Of a stretch of DNA of 58,167 nt, positions 49,612 to 57,640 are shown piece by piece; the first letter of the stretch is position 1; the number at the start of each line of letters is the position of its first letter. Source of the stretch: Halorubrum californiense DSM 19288 (GTDB lineage Archaea > Halobacteriota > Halobacteria > Halobacteriales > Haloferacaceae). The notes under the pieces were generated by a model that was given only the letters and a program-made list of their open reading frames with translations, had not been told where the DNA came from and ran no database searches. A program made the position numbers and the translations under genes. The stretch is taken from the NCBI RefSeq assembly GCF_000336875.1, contig NZ_AOJK01000040.1, forward strand, positions 8,877 to 67,043, read 5' to 3'.

Positions 49612-51102
49612 ATGCGATTCGACCGCTCCGACGCCGTCTTCTGTCACGTGACCTCGCTGCCGGGGGCGTATGGGATCGGCGACCTCGGCGAGGGCGCGCG
49701 CGAGTTCCTCTCGTTCCTCGGCGACGCCGACGTCGACCACTGGCAGATCTGTCCGATCGGGCCGACCATCTCCGCCGCCGGGGAGTCGCCGTACCAGTCC
49801 CCGTCGGCGTTCGCCGGCAACCCGCTGTTCGTCGACCCCGAGGGGCTCGTCGACGACGGCTGGCTCGACCGGGGCGACCTGGAGCCGGTTCCCGAGTTCC
49901 CGACGGATCGCGTGGACTACGACGCGGTCCGCGAGTACAAGCTCCCGCTGTTGCGGACCGCGTTCGAGCGGTTCGAGGAGCGGGCGAGCGAGGAGGACCG
50001 CGCGACCGTCGACGCCTTCCGCGAGCGCGAGCCGTGGCTCCCCGACTACGCGCTGTTCCGGGCGCTCTCGGACGCGCGGCCGGAGGACGTCTGGACCGAG
50101 TGGCCCGAGCCGCTACGGACGCGCGACCCCGAGGCGCTGGCCGACGCGCGCGAGGAACACGCCCGGGAGGTCCGGTTCCGCGAGTTCGTCCAGTGGACGT
50201 TCGACCGCCAGTGGCGCGACCTGCGCTCGGTCGCGGCCGAGGAGGGGGTGTCGATCGTCGGCGACGTGCCGATCTACGTCGCGCTCGACTCCGCCGACGT
50301 GTGGGCGAGCCCGGAGGCGTTCCGGCTCGACGAGGGGAACCGCCCGGCCGCGGTCGCGGGCGTCCCGCCGAACGCGGGCGACGACGGGCAGCGGTGGGGG
50401 AACCCGCTGTACGACTGGGAGCGGCTCGCCGAGTCGGGGTACGACTGGTGGCTCGACCGGTTCCGTCGGCTGTTCGAGCTCGCGGACGTGGCGCGGCTCG
50501 ACCACTTCCTCGGGTTCGTAAAGTACTGGGCGATCCCCGCCGACAGCGACGACCCCGCGGACGGCGAGTGGCGCGACGGGCCGGGGCGCGACCTCTTCGA
50601 GACGGTCGAGCGCGAACTCGGCGAGGCCCCCTTCATCGCCGAGGACCTCGGCTTCGAGGAGCCGGCGATGGACGAGCTGATGGCCGAGTTCGGCTTCCCG
50701 GGGATGCGCGTCCCCCAGTACGCCGACTGGTGCGCGGAGGGGAACGAGTCCCAGCCGATGCACTACGGCGAGGGCGTCGTCGGCTACACCTCGACGCACG
50801 ACACGGACACTTGGGGCGGCTACTTCGCGGACCTCCCGGCCGAGCAGCGCGACTGCTTCCGGTACAACGTCGGCTCCGACCCCGACGAGCCGGCCGAGTG
50901 GGCGATCATCGACGCGGTGTGGGGATCGGACGCCATCCTCGCGGTCACCACCGTTCAAGACCTGCTCGGCCTCGGCAGCGACGCGCGGTTCAACGAGCCC
51001 GGCACCCTCGACGGCAACTGGGAGTGGCGGGTCACGCGCGACGCGCTCGACGACGAAATCGCGGACCGGCTGTGGGAGCTAGGCGGGAAACACGTCCGCT
51101 GA
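49612..51102 (+). CDS. malQ: 4-alpha-glucanotransferase
   Basis: 496 residues, GH77. Catalytic D297 in ARLDHFLGFVKYWA, E344 in FIAEDLGFEEPA and D397 in TSTHDTDTWGG. YQSPSAFAGNPLFVDPEGLV, IVGDVPIYVALDSADVW and AGVPPNAGDDGQRWGNPLYD are classic amylomaltase motifs. It moves maltosyl or longer glucan units between chains. ATG 49612 is used; CGCTTGAG (49580-49587) is not a clear TATA. It lies 87 nt after GH13, and the two plus the GH15 enzyme form a maltodextrin or glycogen set. Confidence 0.94.
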   Translation: MRFDRSDAVFCHVTSLPGAYGIGDLGEGAREFLSFLGDADVDHWQICPIGPTISAAGESPYQSPSAFAGNPLFVDPEGLVDDGWLDRGDLEPVPEFPTDRVDYDAVREYKLPLLRTAFERFEERASEEDRATVDAFREREPWLPDYALFRALSDARPEDVWTEWPEPLRTRDPEALADAREEHAREVRFREFVQWTFDRQWRDLRSVAAEEGVSIVGDVPIYVALDSADVWASPEAFRLDEGNRPAAVAGVPPNAGDDGQRWGNPLYDWERLAESGYDWWLDRFRRLFELADVARLDHFLGFVKYWAIPADSDDPADGEWRDGPGRDLFETVERELGEAPFIAEDLGFEEPAMDELMAEFGFPGMRVPQYADWCAEGNESQPMHYGEGVVGYTSTHDTDTWGGYFADLPAEQRDCFRYNVGSDPDEPAEWAIIDAVWGSDAILAVTTVQDLLGLGSDARFNEPGTLDGNWEWRVTRDALDDEIADRLWELGGKHVR

Positions 51103-51106
51103 AGCC

Positions 51107-52135
51107 GTGGCGGGAATCCTCCCCGACTCGCCGCTCGTCCACGTCCTCGTGATCGCTGCGGCGACGGCCGTCATCTGGCTTGGGAGCGGCTGGTTGGAGG
51201 AGGCCGCCGAGACGTTGTCCGGGTACTACGGGCTCCCGGAGGTGGTTCAGGGGTCGGTCGTCGTCGCGGTCGGATCGAGCTTCCCGGAGCTCGTGAGCGT
51301 CCTCGTCACCGCCGTCACCGGCGTCTTCGACATGGGCGTCGGCGCGCTCGTCGGGTCGGCCATCTTCAACGTCCTCGTGATCCCCGCGGCGTCCGGGCTC
51401 GGAGGCGACGAGGAGCTCGGGGCCAGCCGAGCGATCGTGTACAAGGAGGCGCAGTTCTACATGCTCGCCGTCTCCGCGCTGGTCGTGACGTTCGCGCTGG
51501 CGGTCATCTACTTCCCGGTGTCGACCGACCCGATCGTCGGGACGATGCCGCGCTCGCTCGCGGTCATCCCGCTCGCGCTGTACGGCCTGTACCTCTTCAT
51601 TCAGTACCAAGACGTCGGGGACGCGGGCGTCGAGCGCGTGCGCGACGGGGTCGACGTCCGCCGGGAGTGGGCGAAGCTCGGGGGCGGGCTGGCGGTCATC
51701 GTCGTCACCGTCGAGCGGCTCGTGGCGTCGGTCGAGTCGCTCGGCGTCGCCTTCGGGATCCCCGAGTTCCTCGCCGGCGTCACCGTCGTGGCGGCCGCGA
51801 CGAGCCTGCCGGACACCCTCGTGAGCGTTCGGACGGCGCGCGAGAACCGGGGCACGACGAGCCTCGGGAACGTGCTGGGGTCGAACACCTTCGACCTGCT
51901 CGTCGCCATTCCGCTCGGCGTGCTGATCGTCGGCGAGGTCCCCGTCAACTTCTCGACCGCGGTACCGATGCTCGGCGTCCTGACGGGCGCGACCGTCCTC
52001 CTCTTCGTGACGCTCCGGACGAGCCTCGCGCTCGACGCGCGCGAGTCGTACGCGCTGCTCGCGGCCTACGGGCTGTTCGTCGCGTGGGTCGTCGCCGAGA
52101 GCGTCGGGGCGACGAGCGTCCTCAGGGGCGTGTGA
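51107..52135 (+). CDS. CaCA-family (sodium/calcium exchanger-like) transporter
   Basis: 342 residues, GTG start. Ten or so membrane helices in two homologous halves, each with an alpha-repeat: AVGSSFPELVSVLVTAV...GALVGSAIFN and AATSLPDTLVSVRTARENRG...GNVLGSNTFD. The first repeat has the Glu of G-S-x-P-E; the second has Asp in SLPD. The C-terminal helices are present. It may exchange Na+ with Ca2+ or other cations. The start follows the MalQ stop by only 4 nt, so both may share a transcript. Confidence 0.88.
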   Translation: MAGILPDSPLVHVLVIAAATAVIWLGSGWLEEAAETLSGYYGLPEVVQGSVVVAVGSSFPELVSVLVTAVTGVFDMGVGALVGSAIFNVLVIPAASGLGGDEELGASRAIVYKEAQFYMLAVSALVVTFALAVIYFPVSTDPIVGTMPRSLAVIPLALYGLYLFIQYQDVGDAGVERVRDGVDVRREWAKLGGGLAVIVVTVERLVASVESLGVAFGIPEFLAGVTVVAAATSLPDTLVSVRTARENRGTTSLGNVLGSNTFDLLVAIPLGVLIVGEVPVNFSTAVPMLGVLTGATVLLFVTLRTSLALDARESYALLAAYGLFVAWVVAESVGATSVLRGV

Positions 52136-52191
52136 CCGCTTCGTGGGGTGCGGTCACGAGCACCGTCGCCGACGAACCGCGAGACGGCGGT

Positions 52192-52416
52192 TCAGTAGGA
52201 GTCGCGACCGATAATGAGGTACAGCAGGATGCCGAGCAGCGGCGCGAAGAACACGACGAGCGCCCACAGGATCGGCGGGTGCTCGCTGCGGCTCTGCGCG
52301 TCGGAGTACGTCCACACGATCATCGCGAGGTGGACGACGAGGAATCCGAGGCTGATCAGGAGGGCGATGCCGGCCGCCGCGCCTTGGAGGACCAACGGAG
52401 ACATGTCAACTGACAT
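52192..52416 (-). CDS. Small membrane protein with PLDc_N-like domain
   Basis: 74 residues from ATG 52416 (70 from 52404). Two hydrophobic helices (about 12-34 and 51-68) and a central WTYSDAQSRSEHPPILWALV segment, followed by LLGILLYLIIGRDSY. The W-x-x-x-DA...P-x-x-W-x-L-V and GR-x-Y pattern matches PLDc_N (PF13396), a membrane anchor usually preceding a phospholipase D domain that is absent here. Role unknown; the spacing is that of a stand-alone small protein. Confidence 0.75.
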   Translation of the reverse strand: MSVDMSPLVLQGAAAGIALLISLGFLVVHLAMIVWTYSDAQSRSEHPPILWALVVFFAPLLGILLYLIIGRDSY

Positions 52417-52499
52417 CTCCACGCCGCGAGGCAAATGTCTTCGGGATCGGAGCCCCCGCCCGCCGAAACGGCTATTCGAGTCGCCGGCGAACCGTGCGC

Positions 52500-52832
52500 A
52501 TGGTCAACGTGGTGCGCGCGGTCGGCGCCGCGGCCGAGTCGCTCTGGGGCCTCGGGCTGCTCGCGCTGGCGCGGACCGGCGACGGGACGGTTCCGGCGGC
52601 GCCGTTCGCGACCGGGTTCGCGGTCGGCTACCTCTACCGCCACGCGCGGGCGACCGCGGACTGCCGGCGGTTCCGCGGCGGGCCGGGGCGGAGCCTCGGC
52701 ATCGCGTTGGCGTGGTCGGCGCTCGGCGTCGCGGCCGGCCGCTCGATGGACGGGAGGGCAGCGAGCCGCGCGTTCGCGGCCGGACTCGGGCTGGGGTCGG
52801 CCGGCTACTGGCTCGCCCGACGCGGCGAGTGA
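52500..52832 (+). CDS. Small hydrophobic hypothetical protein
   Basis: 110 residues from ATG 52500. Alternating hydrophobic and small residues suggest up to three helices (about 2-25, 31-45 and 64-77) with Arg-rich ends. It has Cys 55 only. No recognisable family. The codon usage resembles its neighbours, and the frame is open across the whole stretch, which supports a real gene. Confidence 0.55.
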   Translation: MVNVVRAVGAAAESLWGLGLLALARTGDGTVPAAPFATGFAVGYLYRHARATADCRRFRGGPGRSLGIALAWSALGVAAGRSMDGRAASRAFAAGLGLGSAGYWLARRGE

Positions 52833-52892
52833 CCGCGCCGACGCGACCGCCGGAGCCCGAACCGTTTTGATCGCGGAGCGCCCGACTCAGGT

Positions 52893-54206
52893 ATGACGCT
52901 CCCAGTCGACGCGGACCGGCTCCGCGCTGACATCGAGGCGAACGCGGCGTTCGGCCGCGTCGAGACGGACGACCCGGACGCGCACGCGCGAACGAATCGA
53001 ACGGGGACCGAAGCCAACCGGCGGGCCAGAGACCGGCTGGTCGAGCGGCTCCGGGACGCCGGACTCGACGTCGCGGTCGACGCCGTCGGGAACGTCCTCG
53101 GGACGTGGACCCCGGCGGGCGCCGACCCCGAGGCGCCTCCGGTCGTCTCGGGCAGCCACCTCGACAGCGTCCCGGAGGGCGGGATATTCGACGGCCCGCT
53201 CGGGGTGTACGCCGCGCTGGAGGGGGTCCGCGCGATGCGGGACGCGGGGGTCGAGCCGGACCGACCGGTCGGCGTCGTCAGCTTCACCGAAGAGGAGGGG
53301 GGAACCTTCGGCAACGGGCTCTTGGGGTCGTCGGTCGCGACCGGCGAACTGGCGTTCGACGACGCGCTCGCGCTGTCGAACGCCGACGGGGAGACGCTCG
53401 GCGAGGCGCTCGATCGGATCGGTTACCGCGGGGGAAGCGCGGTCGACGCCGCCACGCCGACGGACGGCGACGGCGACCCGGCGACGTTCGACCCCGCGTC
53501 GTGGGCGGCGTTCTACGAGCTCCACATCGAGCAGGACACGACGCTGGAGGAGGCGGGCGCGGCGGCCGGCGTCGTGACGACGATCACCGGGATCACGCAC
53601 TGCGAGGCGACGATCGAGGGCGAGGCGAACCACGCGGGCGCGACCCCGATGGGCGAGCGGACCGACGCGCTCGCGGCCGCGAGCGAGTTCGTGTTGGACG
53701 TGGAGACCGCCGCGAACGAGGTCGTGGCGTCGTCCTCGCCGTCGGCCGTGGGCACCGTCGGGTCGCTGTCGGTCGCGCCGAACGCGACCAACGTGGTTCC
53801 CGGTCGCGTCGAGGCCGGCGTCGACGTCCGCGACGTCGAGGCCGCGTCGATGGAGGCGATCGTCGGCGCCGCGCGCGACTCGCTCGCGCGGCTGGAGCGC
53901 GAGCGGGGCGTCGAGACCGCGTTCGAGCGGCCGTTCGACGTCGCGCCGACGCCGATGAGCGACTCCCTCCGCGGGGCCGCGCACGACGCCGCCGACGCGG
54001 CCGGGCGCGAGGCGATCGACCTCCACTCCGGCGCGGCCCACGACGCGATGCGGGTCGCGCGCGTCACGGACGCGTCGCTGCTGTTCGCCCCCTCGCGCGA
54101 CGGCATCTCGCACAACCCCCGCGAGTGGACCGACTGGGCGGACTGCGCCGCCGCGACGGAAGTGCTCGCGGGGGCGCTCGCACGCGTCGCGGGCGAGGAG
54201 CGGTGA
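52893..54206 (+). CDS. M20-family N-carbamoyl amino acid/allantoate amidohydrolase-like enzyme
   Basis: 437 residues. Metal site GSHLDSVPEGGIFDG and EEEGGTFGNGLLGS, with H-IEQ (LHIEQDTTLE), HSGAAHDA and SHNPREW as the rest of the ligand set. The insert domain is the lid/dimer domain (about 225-330, starting GVVTTITGITHCEATI). The closest family members hydrolyse N-carbamoyl-L-amino acids, allantoate or ureidoglycine. TATA-like CGTTTTGAT precedes ATG 52893 at 52861-52869. Exact substrate unknown. Confidence 0.9.
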   Translation: MTLPVDADRLRADIEANAAFGRVETDDPDAHARTNRTGTEANRRARDRLVERLRDAGLDVAVDAVGNVLGTWTPAGADPEAPPVVSGSHLDSVPEGGIFDGPLGVYAALEGVRAMRDAGVEPDRPVGVVSFTEEEGGTFGNGLLGSSVATGELAFDDALALSNADGETLGEALDRIGYRGGSAVDAATPTDGDGDPATFDPASWAAFYELHIEQDTTLEEAGAAAGVVTTITGITHCEATIEGEANHAGATPMGERTDALAAASEFVLDVETAANEVVASSSPSAVGTVGSLSVAPNATNVVPGRVEAGVDVRDVEAASMEAIVGAARDSLARLERERGVETAFERPFDVAPTPMSDSLRGAAHDAADAAGREAIDLHSGAAHDAMRVARVTDASLLFAPSRDGISHNPREWTDWADCAAATEVLAGALARVAGEER

Positions 54207-54279
54207 GGGTCGACGGGGAGGGGAGCGCCCGCGTTCGCGGCGGCACAACCGTTTTGCCGGTCGCCCGCGAGCGACGAGC

Positions 54280-55236
54280 GTGAGACGTCCACTCGGACTC
54301 GCGTCGATCGCGATCGGACTGCTGGCCGGGGTCGCGGGAACGGTCGCCACCACGACCGACGCGCTCGCGAACTGGCCGCCGATCGGCGGGTACCCCGCGT
54401 CGACCGTCGTCGGCCGGACGCTGCTCGTCGTGGCCGTCGCGGGACTGGTGTACGGGACCTATTTCCTCGCGATCCGGGTGTTGACGCGATCGGCCAACAA
54501 GCGCCGCGCGCACAACGTTCGGAACCTGCTCCGGTTGGCGTTCGTGATCGTCGGGACCGTGGCGACGCTCGCGGTGGCGACGGAGAACTGGCTCGGCCTC
54601 CTCTTCTCGCTCGGCGTCATCGGGTTCGCGATCACCTTCGCGCTCCAGCAGCCCCTGCTGTCGCTGATCGCGTGGGTGTACATCGCGGTCAAGCAGCCGT
54701 TCGGCGTCGGCGACCGGGTCAAGATCGACGACGCGAAAGGCGACGTGATCGGCGTCGACGTCCTCGTGACGACGCTGTGGGAGATCAACGGCGACCTGGT
54801 GACGACGAACCAGCCCTCCGGGCGGGTGGTCACCGTCCCGAACAGCGTCGTCCTCTCGTCGAACGTCGTCAACTTCGTCGGCGGCGGGTCGGCGTACGTC
54901 TGGAACGAGGTGTCCGTTCAGGTCGCGTACGAGACCGACCCGGAGTTCGCGCGCTCGGTGATGATCGAGGAGGCGACCGACCTGATCGGCCGAGACATGG
55001 CCGAGGGGATCGCCGCCTACCGCGAGGCGCTCGCGGAGACGCCCGTGGAGCTGGCGGTCCACGACGGCCCGAGCGTCAACGTCCGGCAGGAGGAGTCGTG
55101 GGGGGAACTCCGCGTGCGGTACCTCACCCACCCGCGACGGGGGCAGCGCGTGAAGAACCGGCTGTACGAGCGGATCCTCGAACGGTTCAACGACAACCCG
55201 GACCGCGTCGCGTTCCCGGTGAGCCGGAGTCGGTGA
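54280..55236 (+). CDS. MscS-family mechanosensitive channel
   Basis: 318 residues, GTG start. Three hydrophobic helices (about 5-27, 44-67, 83-105) followed by the pore-lining TM3 GVIGFAITFALQQPLLSLIA, the MscS beta domain (FGVGDRVKID...TVPNSVVLSS) and a C-terminal alpha/beta cap. The glycine/alanine pattern of TM3 is partly degenerate (Gly-Phe-Ala-Ile), as in many archaeal MscS. It would release solutes during osmotic downshock, sensible in a halophile. Confidence 0.88.
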   Translation: MRRPLGLASIAIGLLAGVAGTVATTTDALANWPPIGGYPASTVVGRTLLVVAVAGLVYGTYFLAIRVLTRSANKRRAHNVRNLLRLAFVIVGTVATLAVATENWLGLLFSLGVIGFAITFALQQPLLSLIAWVYIAVKQPFGVGDRVKIDDAKGDVIGVDVLVTTLWEINGDLVTTNQPSGRVVTVPNSVVLSSNVVNFVGGGSAYVWNEVSVQVAYETDPEFARSVMIEEATDLIGRDMAEGIAAYREALAETPVELAVHDGPSVNVRQEESWGELRVRYLTHPRRGQRVKNRLYERILERFNDNPDRVAFPVSRSR

Positions 55237-55268
55237 GTCCGAGTCGATGAGTCGGAGCCCGTGAGTCG
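55221..55268. repeat. Degenerate short tandem repeat spanning the mscS stop
   Basis: The block CGRTGAGTC recurs three or four times with a period of about 14-17 nt (GTGAGTC, ATGAGTC, GTGAGTC). It covers the last codons of the channel and the start of the spacer. Probably slippage-derived. Confidence 0.35.
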
Positions 55269-55354
55269 GGGAGGGCTGGACCGAGTCCGCGCCTCGCGGG
55301 CGGCGGATTGCCTCCGGGGAAACGCTTTCCACGGTAACCGCGCACAGCTACCGT

Positions 55355-56143
55355 ATGGACCTCGAAATAGCGGGGAATTCGGCGCTCGTCACGGCGTCAT
55401 CGAGCGGGCTCGGGAAGGCATCGGCGAAGGCGCTCGCCCGGGAGGGCGTCGACGTCGTGATCAACGGCCGCGACGAGGATCGACTGGCCGAGGCGAAGAC
55501 TGAGGTCGAGGCGGTCGCGACCGGGGACGTCGTCGCCCAACCCGGCGACCTCACCGAGCCGGACGACGTCTCGACGCTCGTCGAGACGACCGTCGACGAG
55601 TTCGGCGGGCTCGACCACCTCGTCACCAGTGCGGGCGGGCCGCCGTCGGGGGCGTTCTTAGAGACCGACGACGAGGACTGGGAGGAGGCGTACGAGCTGC
55701 TGGTGATGAGCGTCGTCCGCCTCGCGCGCGCGGCAGAACCGCACCTCCGCGAGGGCGACGGCGGCACCATCGTGAACGTCACCTCCCGGAGCGTGAAGGA
55801 GGCGCTCGACAGCCTCGTGTTGTCCAACTCGGTCCGGATGGGCGTCATCGGGCTGGAGAAGACGCTCTCGAAGGAGTTCGCACCGGAGATCCGAGCCAAC
55901 GCCGTGTTGCCCGGGCCCCACGAGACGTCCCGTATCCGGGAGCTCGTGAACGACGCCGTCGAGCGCGGCGAGTACGACTCCTACGAGGAGGGGCTCGCGG
56001 AGTGGGCCGGCAACCCCCTCGAACGCATCGGCGACCCGATGGAGCTCGGCGACACCGTCGCGTTCCTCTCCTCGCCGAAGTCCGGGTTCATCAACGGCAC
56101 CGCGCTGCCGATCGACGGCGGCGCAACCGGGTCGAACCTATGA
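55355..56143 (+). CDS. Short-chain dehydrogenase/reductase with altered catalytic tetrad
   Basis: 262 residues. The NAD(P) site TASSSGLGKASAKAL (residues 13-27) is in an SDR frame. LVTSAGG and VNVTSRSV follow. The usual YxxxK reads S157-N-S-V-R161, so both catalytic Tyr and Lys are replaced; a SNxxR motif occurs in a recognised SDR branch. The end NGTALPIDGG is standard. Its stop overlaps the cupin start in ATGA. Substrate unknown; a non-redox or altered activity is possible. Confidence 0.85.
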   Translation: MDLEIAGNSALVTASSSGLGKASAKALAREGVDVVINGRDEDRLAEAKTEVEAVATGDVVAQPGDLTEPDDVSTLVETTVDEFGGLDHLVTSAGGPPSGAFLETDDEDWEEAYELLVMSVVRLARAAEPHLREGDGGTIVNVTSRSVKEALDSLVLSNSVRMGVIGLEKTLSKEFAPEIRANAVLPGPHETSRIRELVNDAVERGEYDSYEEGLAEWAGNPLERIGDPMELGDTVAFLSSPKSGFINGTALPIDGGATGSNL

Positions 56144-56490
56144 AGTCGGTCCGGTTCGACGAGGCCGAGACGTACGAGCCGGAGGCCGGGTGGCGACGGG
56201 TCGCGATGGCGGGTAGCGACCGCTTCTCGTTCGAGTGGTTCGAGAAGCCGCCGGGCCACTCCTCCCCGCTCCACGACCACGAGAACGAGCAGGTGTGCCT
56301 CTGTCTCGAAGGAGAACTGACCGTCGTCACGGACGAGGGGGAATCGGTGACGCTCGGGCCGAACGACTCCGTCTACCTGGAGGCGAACGAACCCCACCGG
56401 GTCGAAAACACCGGTGACGAGCGGTCGGTCGGACTCGACGTGTTCGCGCCCGGGCGCTCGTTCGACTTCTGGACGGACCGGGAGGAGTGA
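56140..56490 (+). CDS. Cupin-domain protein
   Basis: 116 residues, a single beta-barrel. Motif 1 HSSPLHDHENEQVCLCLEGE supplies His-His-Glu-type metal ligands; motif 2 YLEANEPHRVENT gives the last His. Such cupins bind Fe, Zn or Mn and act as dioxygenases, isomerases or sensors. Start ATG overlaps the SDR stop by 4 nt (ATGA), and the FAH gene follows 24 nt later, so the three form an operon. Role in the pathway unknown. Confidence 0.8.
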   Translation: MKSVRFDEAETYEPEAGWRRVAMAGSDRFSFEWFEKPPGHSSPLHDHENEQVCLCLEGELTVVTDEGESVTLGPNDSVYLEANEPHRVENTGDERSVGLDVFAPGRSFDFWTDREE

Positions 56491-56514
56491 GTCGACCGTG
56501 ACGGGGGTGATCGC

Positions 56515-57345
56515 GTGAAGTACCTCGCGCGCACCGCGACCGGCCGAGCGCTGCTCGGCGACGAGGAGGGATACGTGCCGCTTTCGGCGGCGGATCCCAG
56601 AGCCAACAGCGTCCGCGACGCGCTCCCGCTGGCGGCCACGGGCGACCTCCCGGGCGTCGACGACGCGCCCGCCGAGCGCGTGCCGACCGAGGACCTGACG
56701 TTCGGGCCGCCGCTGGAGCGGTTCGGGAAGCTGTGGGGGATCGGCCTCAACTACGCCGACCACGCCGGCGACCTCGACGAGGAGCGTCCCGAGGAGCCGG
56801 CGAGCTTCATGAAGCCGGCGACGGCCCTGACGGGGCCCGGCGGCCCGATCCGGCTGCCGCCGAGCGAGCAGAGCGAGCGCGTGACCGCGGAGGCGGAGCT
56901 GGGTGTCCTGTTGGGTCGCGAGTGTCGGTCAGTCGCGACCGCGGACGTGAGCGACGTCGTCGCCGGCTACCTGCCGGTCATCGACGTGACCGCCGAGGAC
57001 GTGCTCCGGCGGAACCCGCGGTTCCTCACGCGCGCGAAGAGCTACGACACGTTCCTCGTCGTCGGCCCGGCGATAGCGGTGCCCGACGGGCCGGTCGACC
57101 TCGCGGACGCGACGGTGTCGACGCGTGTCAACGGCGCGGTCGCGGCCGAAAACGAGGTGCGGAACATGCTGTTTCCGCCGGCCGACATCGTCTCGTTCCA
57201 CTCGGAGGTATCGACGCTGCGCCCGGGCGACCTGTTCAGCACCGGCACCCCCGGCGCGGCGCCGATCGAACCCGGCGACGAGGTTCGCGGGACCGTCGAG
57301 TCTATCGGCTCCGTGTCGGCGTCGGTGACCGGTCGCCGGTCTTGA
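56515..57345 (+). CDS. Fumarylacetoacetate hydrolase-family protein
   Basis: 276 residues, GTG start. FAH-fold markers: GIGLNYADHAGDL, AEAELGVLLGRECR (metal-binding acids), IDVTAEDVLRRNPRFLTRAK, RNMLFPPADIVSFHSEV, FSTGTPGAAPIEPGDEV. Family members hydrolyse or decarboxylate beta-diketo acids such as in aromatic or sugar-acid breakdown. It ends an operon with SDR and cupin, a mix seen in catabolic clusters. Exact reaction not known. Confidence 0.85.
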   Translation: MKYLARTATGRALLGDEEGYVPLSAADPRANSVRDALPLAATGDLPGVDDAPAERVPTEDLTFGPPLERFGKLWGIGLNYADHAGDLDEERPEEPASFMKPATALTGPGGPIRLPPSEQSERVTAEAELGVLLGRECRSVATADVSDVVAGYLPVIDVTAEDVLRRNPRFLTRAKSYDTFLVVGPAIAVPDGPVDLADATVSTRVNGAVAAENEVRNMLFPPADIVSFHSEVSTLRPGDLFSTGTPGAAPIEPGDEVRGTVESIGSVSASVTGRRS

Positions 57346-57640
57346 ATCGTCGGGCGCCTGCGGTCGCGAATCCGTCGTCGCCTCGGACGGACTCCAAGAG
57401 TGAAGTATATATGCGGTCGTCCGTCTCGGGGTTCACTCGCTTCACCGCGATGGACGGAGGCCGTGAGAAGCTGTTTACTATCCCTCCACGCCGTTGATCG
57501 CCCTTTAGAGCGTCTTCGGTGGGTGGTACCCTTCTCGAAAGATAGACAGATTTATCTGCTTTAGCGACTAACTATACGTTAACAGACTGGCGATTGCGGA
57601 CCTCGCTGTATTTTCGTCGGGGGATCGTCGGAGCAAACCC
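57346..57640. other. Non-coding spacer with an orphan strong TATA box
   Basis: AGTATATATG (57404-57413) is a strong + strand TATA box, but no protein start of normal length follows within 200 nt. The only frames are tiny: 28 codons from 57411 (overlapping the TATA box) and 15 codons from 57450 (MDGGREKLFTIPP). CAGAT (57547-57551) and ATCTG (57554-57558) form a small inverted repeat, then CTATACG (57572-57578) and TGTATTTT (57607-57614), the latter 27-34 nt before the TFB ATG. A small transcript or regulatory leader is possible. Confidence 0.4.

Noticed and set aside
46867-49740. A 957-codon minus-strand frame across the GH13 gene
   Set aside because: Pure shadow of the GH13 reading frame; no homology-like motifs.
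57411-57497. Reading frame of 28 codons starting at the orphan TATA box
   Set aside because: Its start lies inside the TATA box itself, which a transcript from that box could not include.
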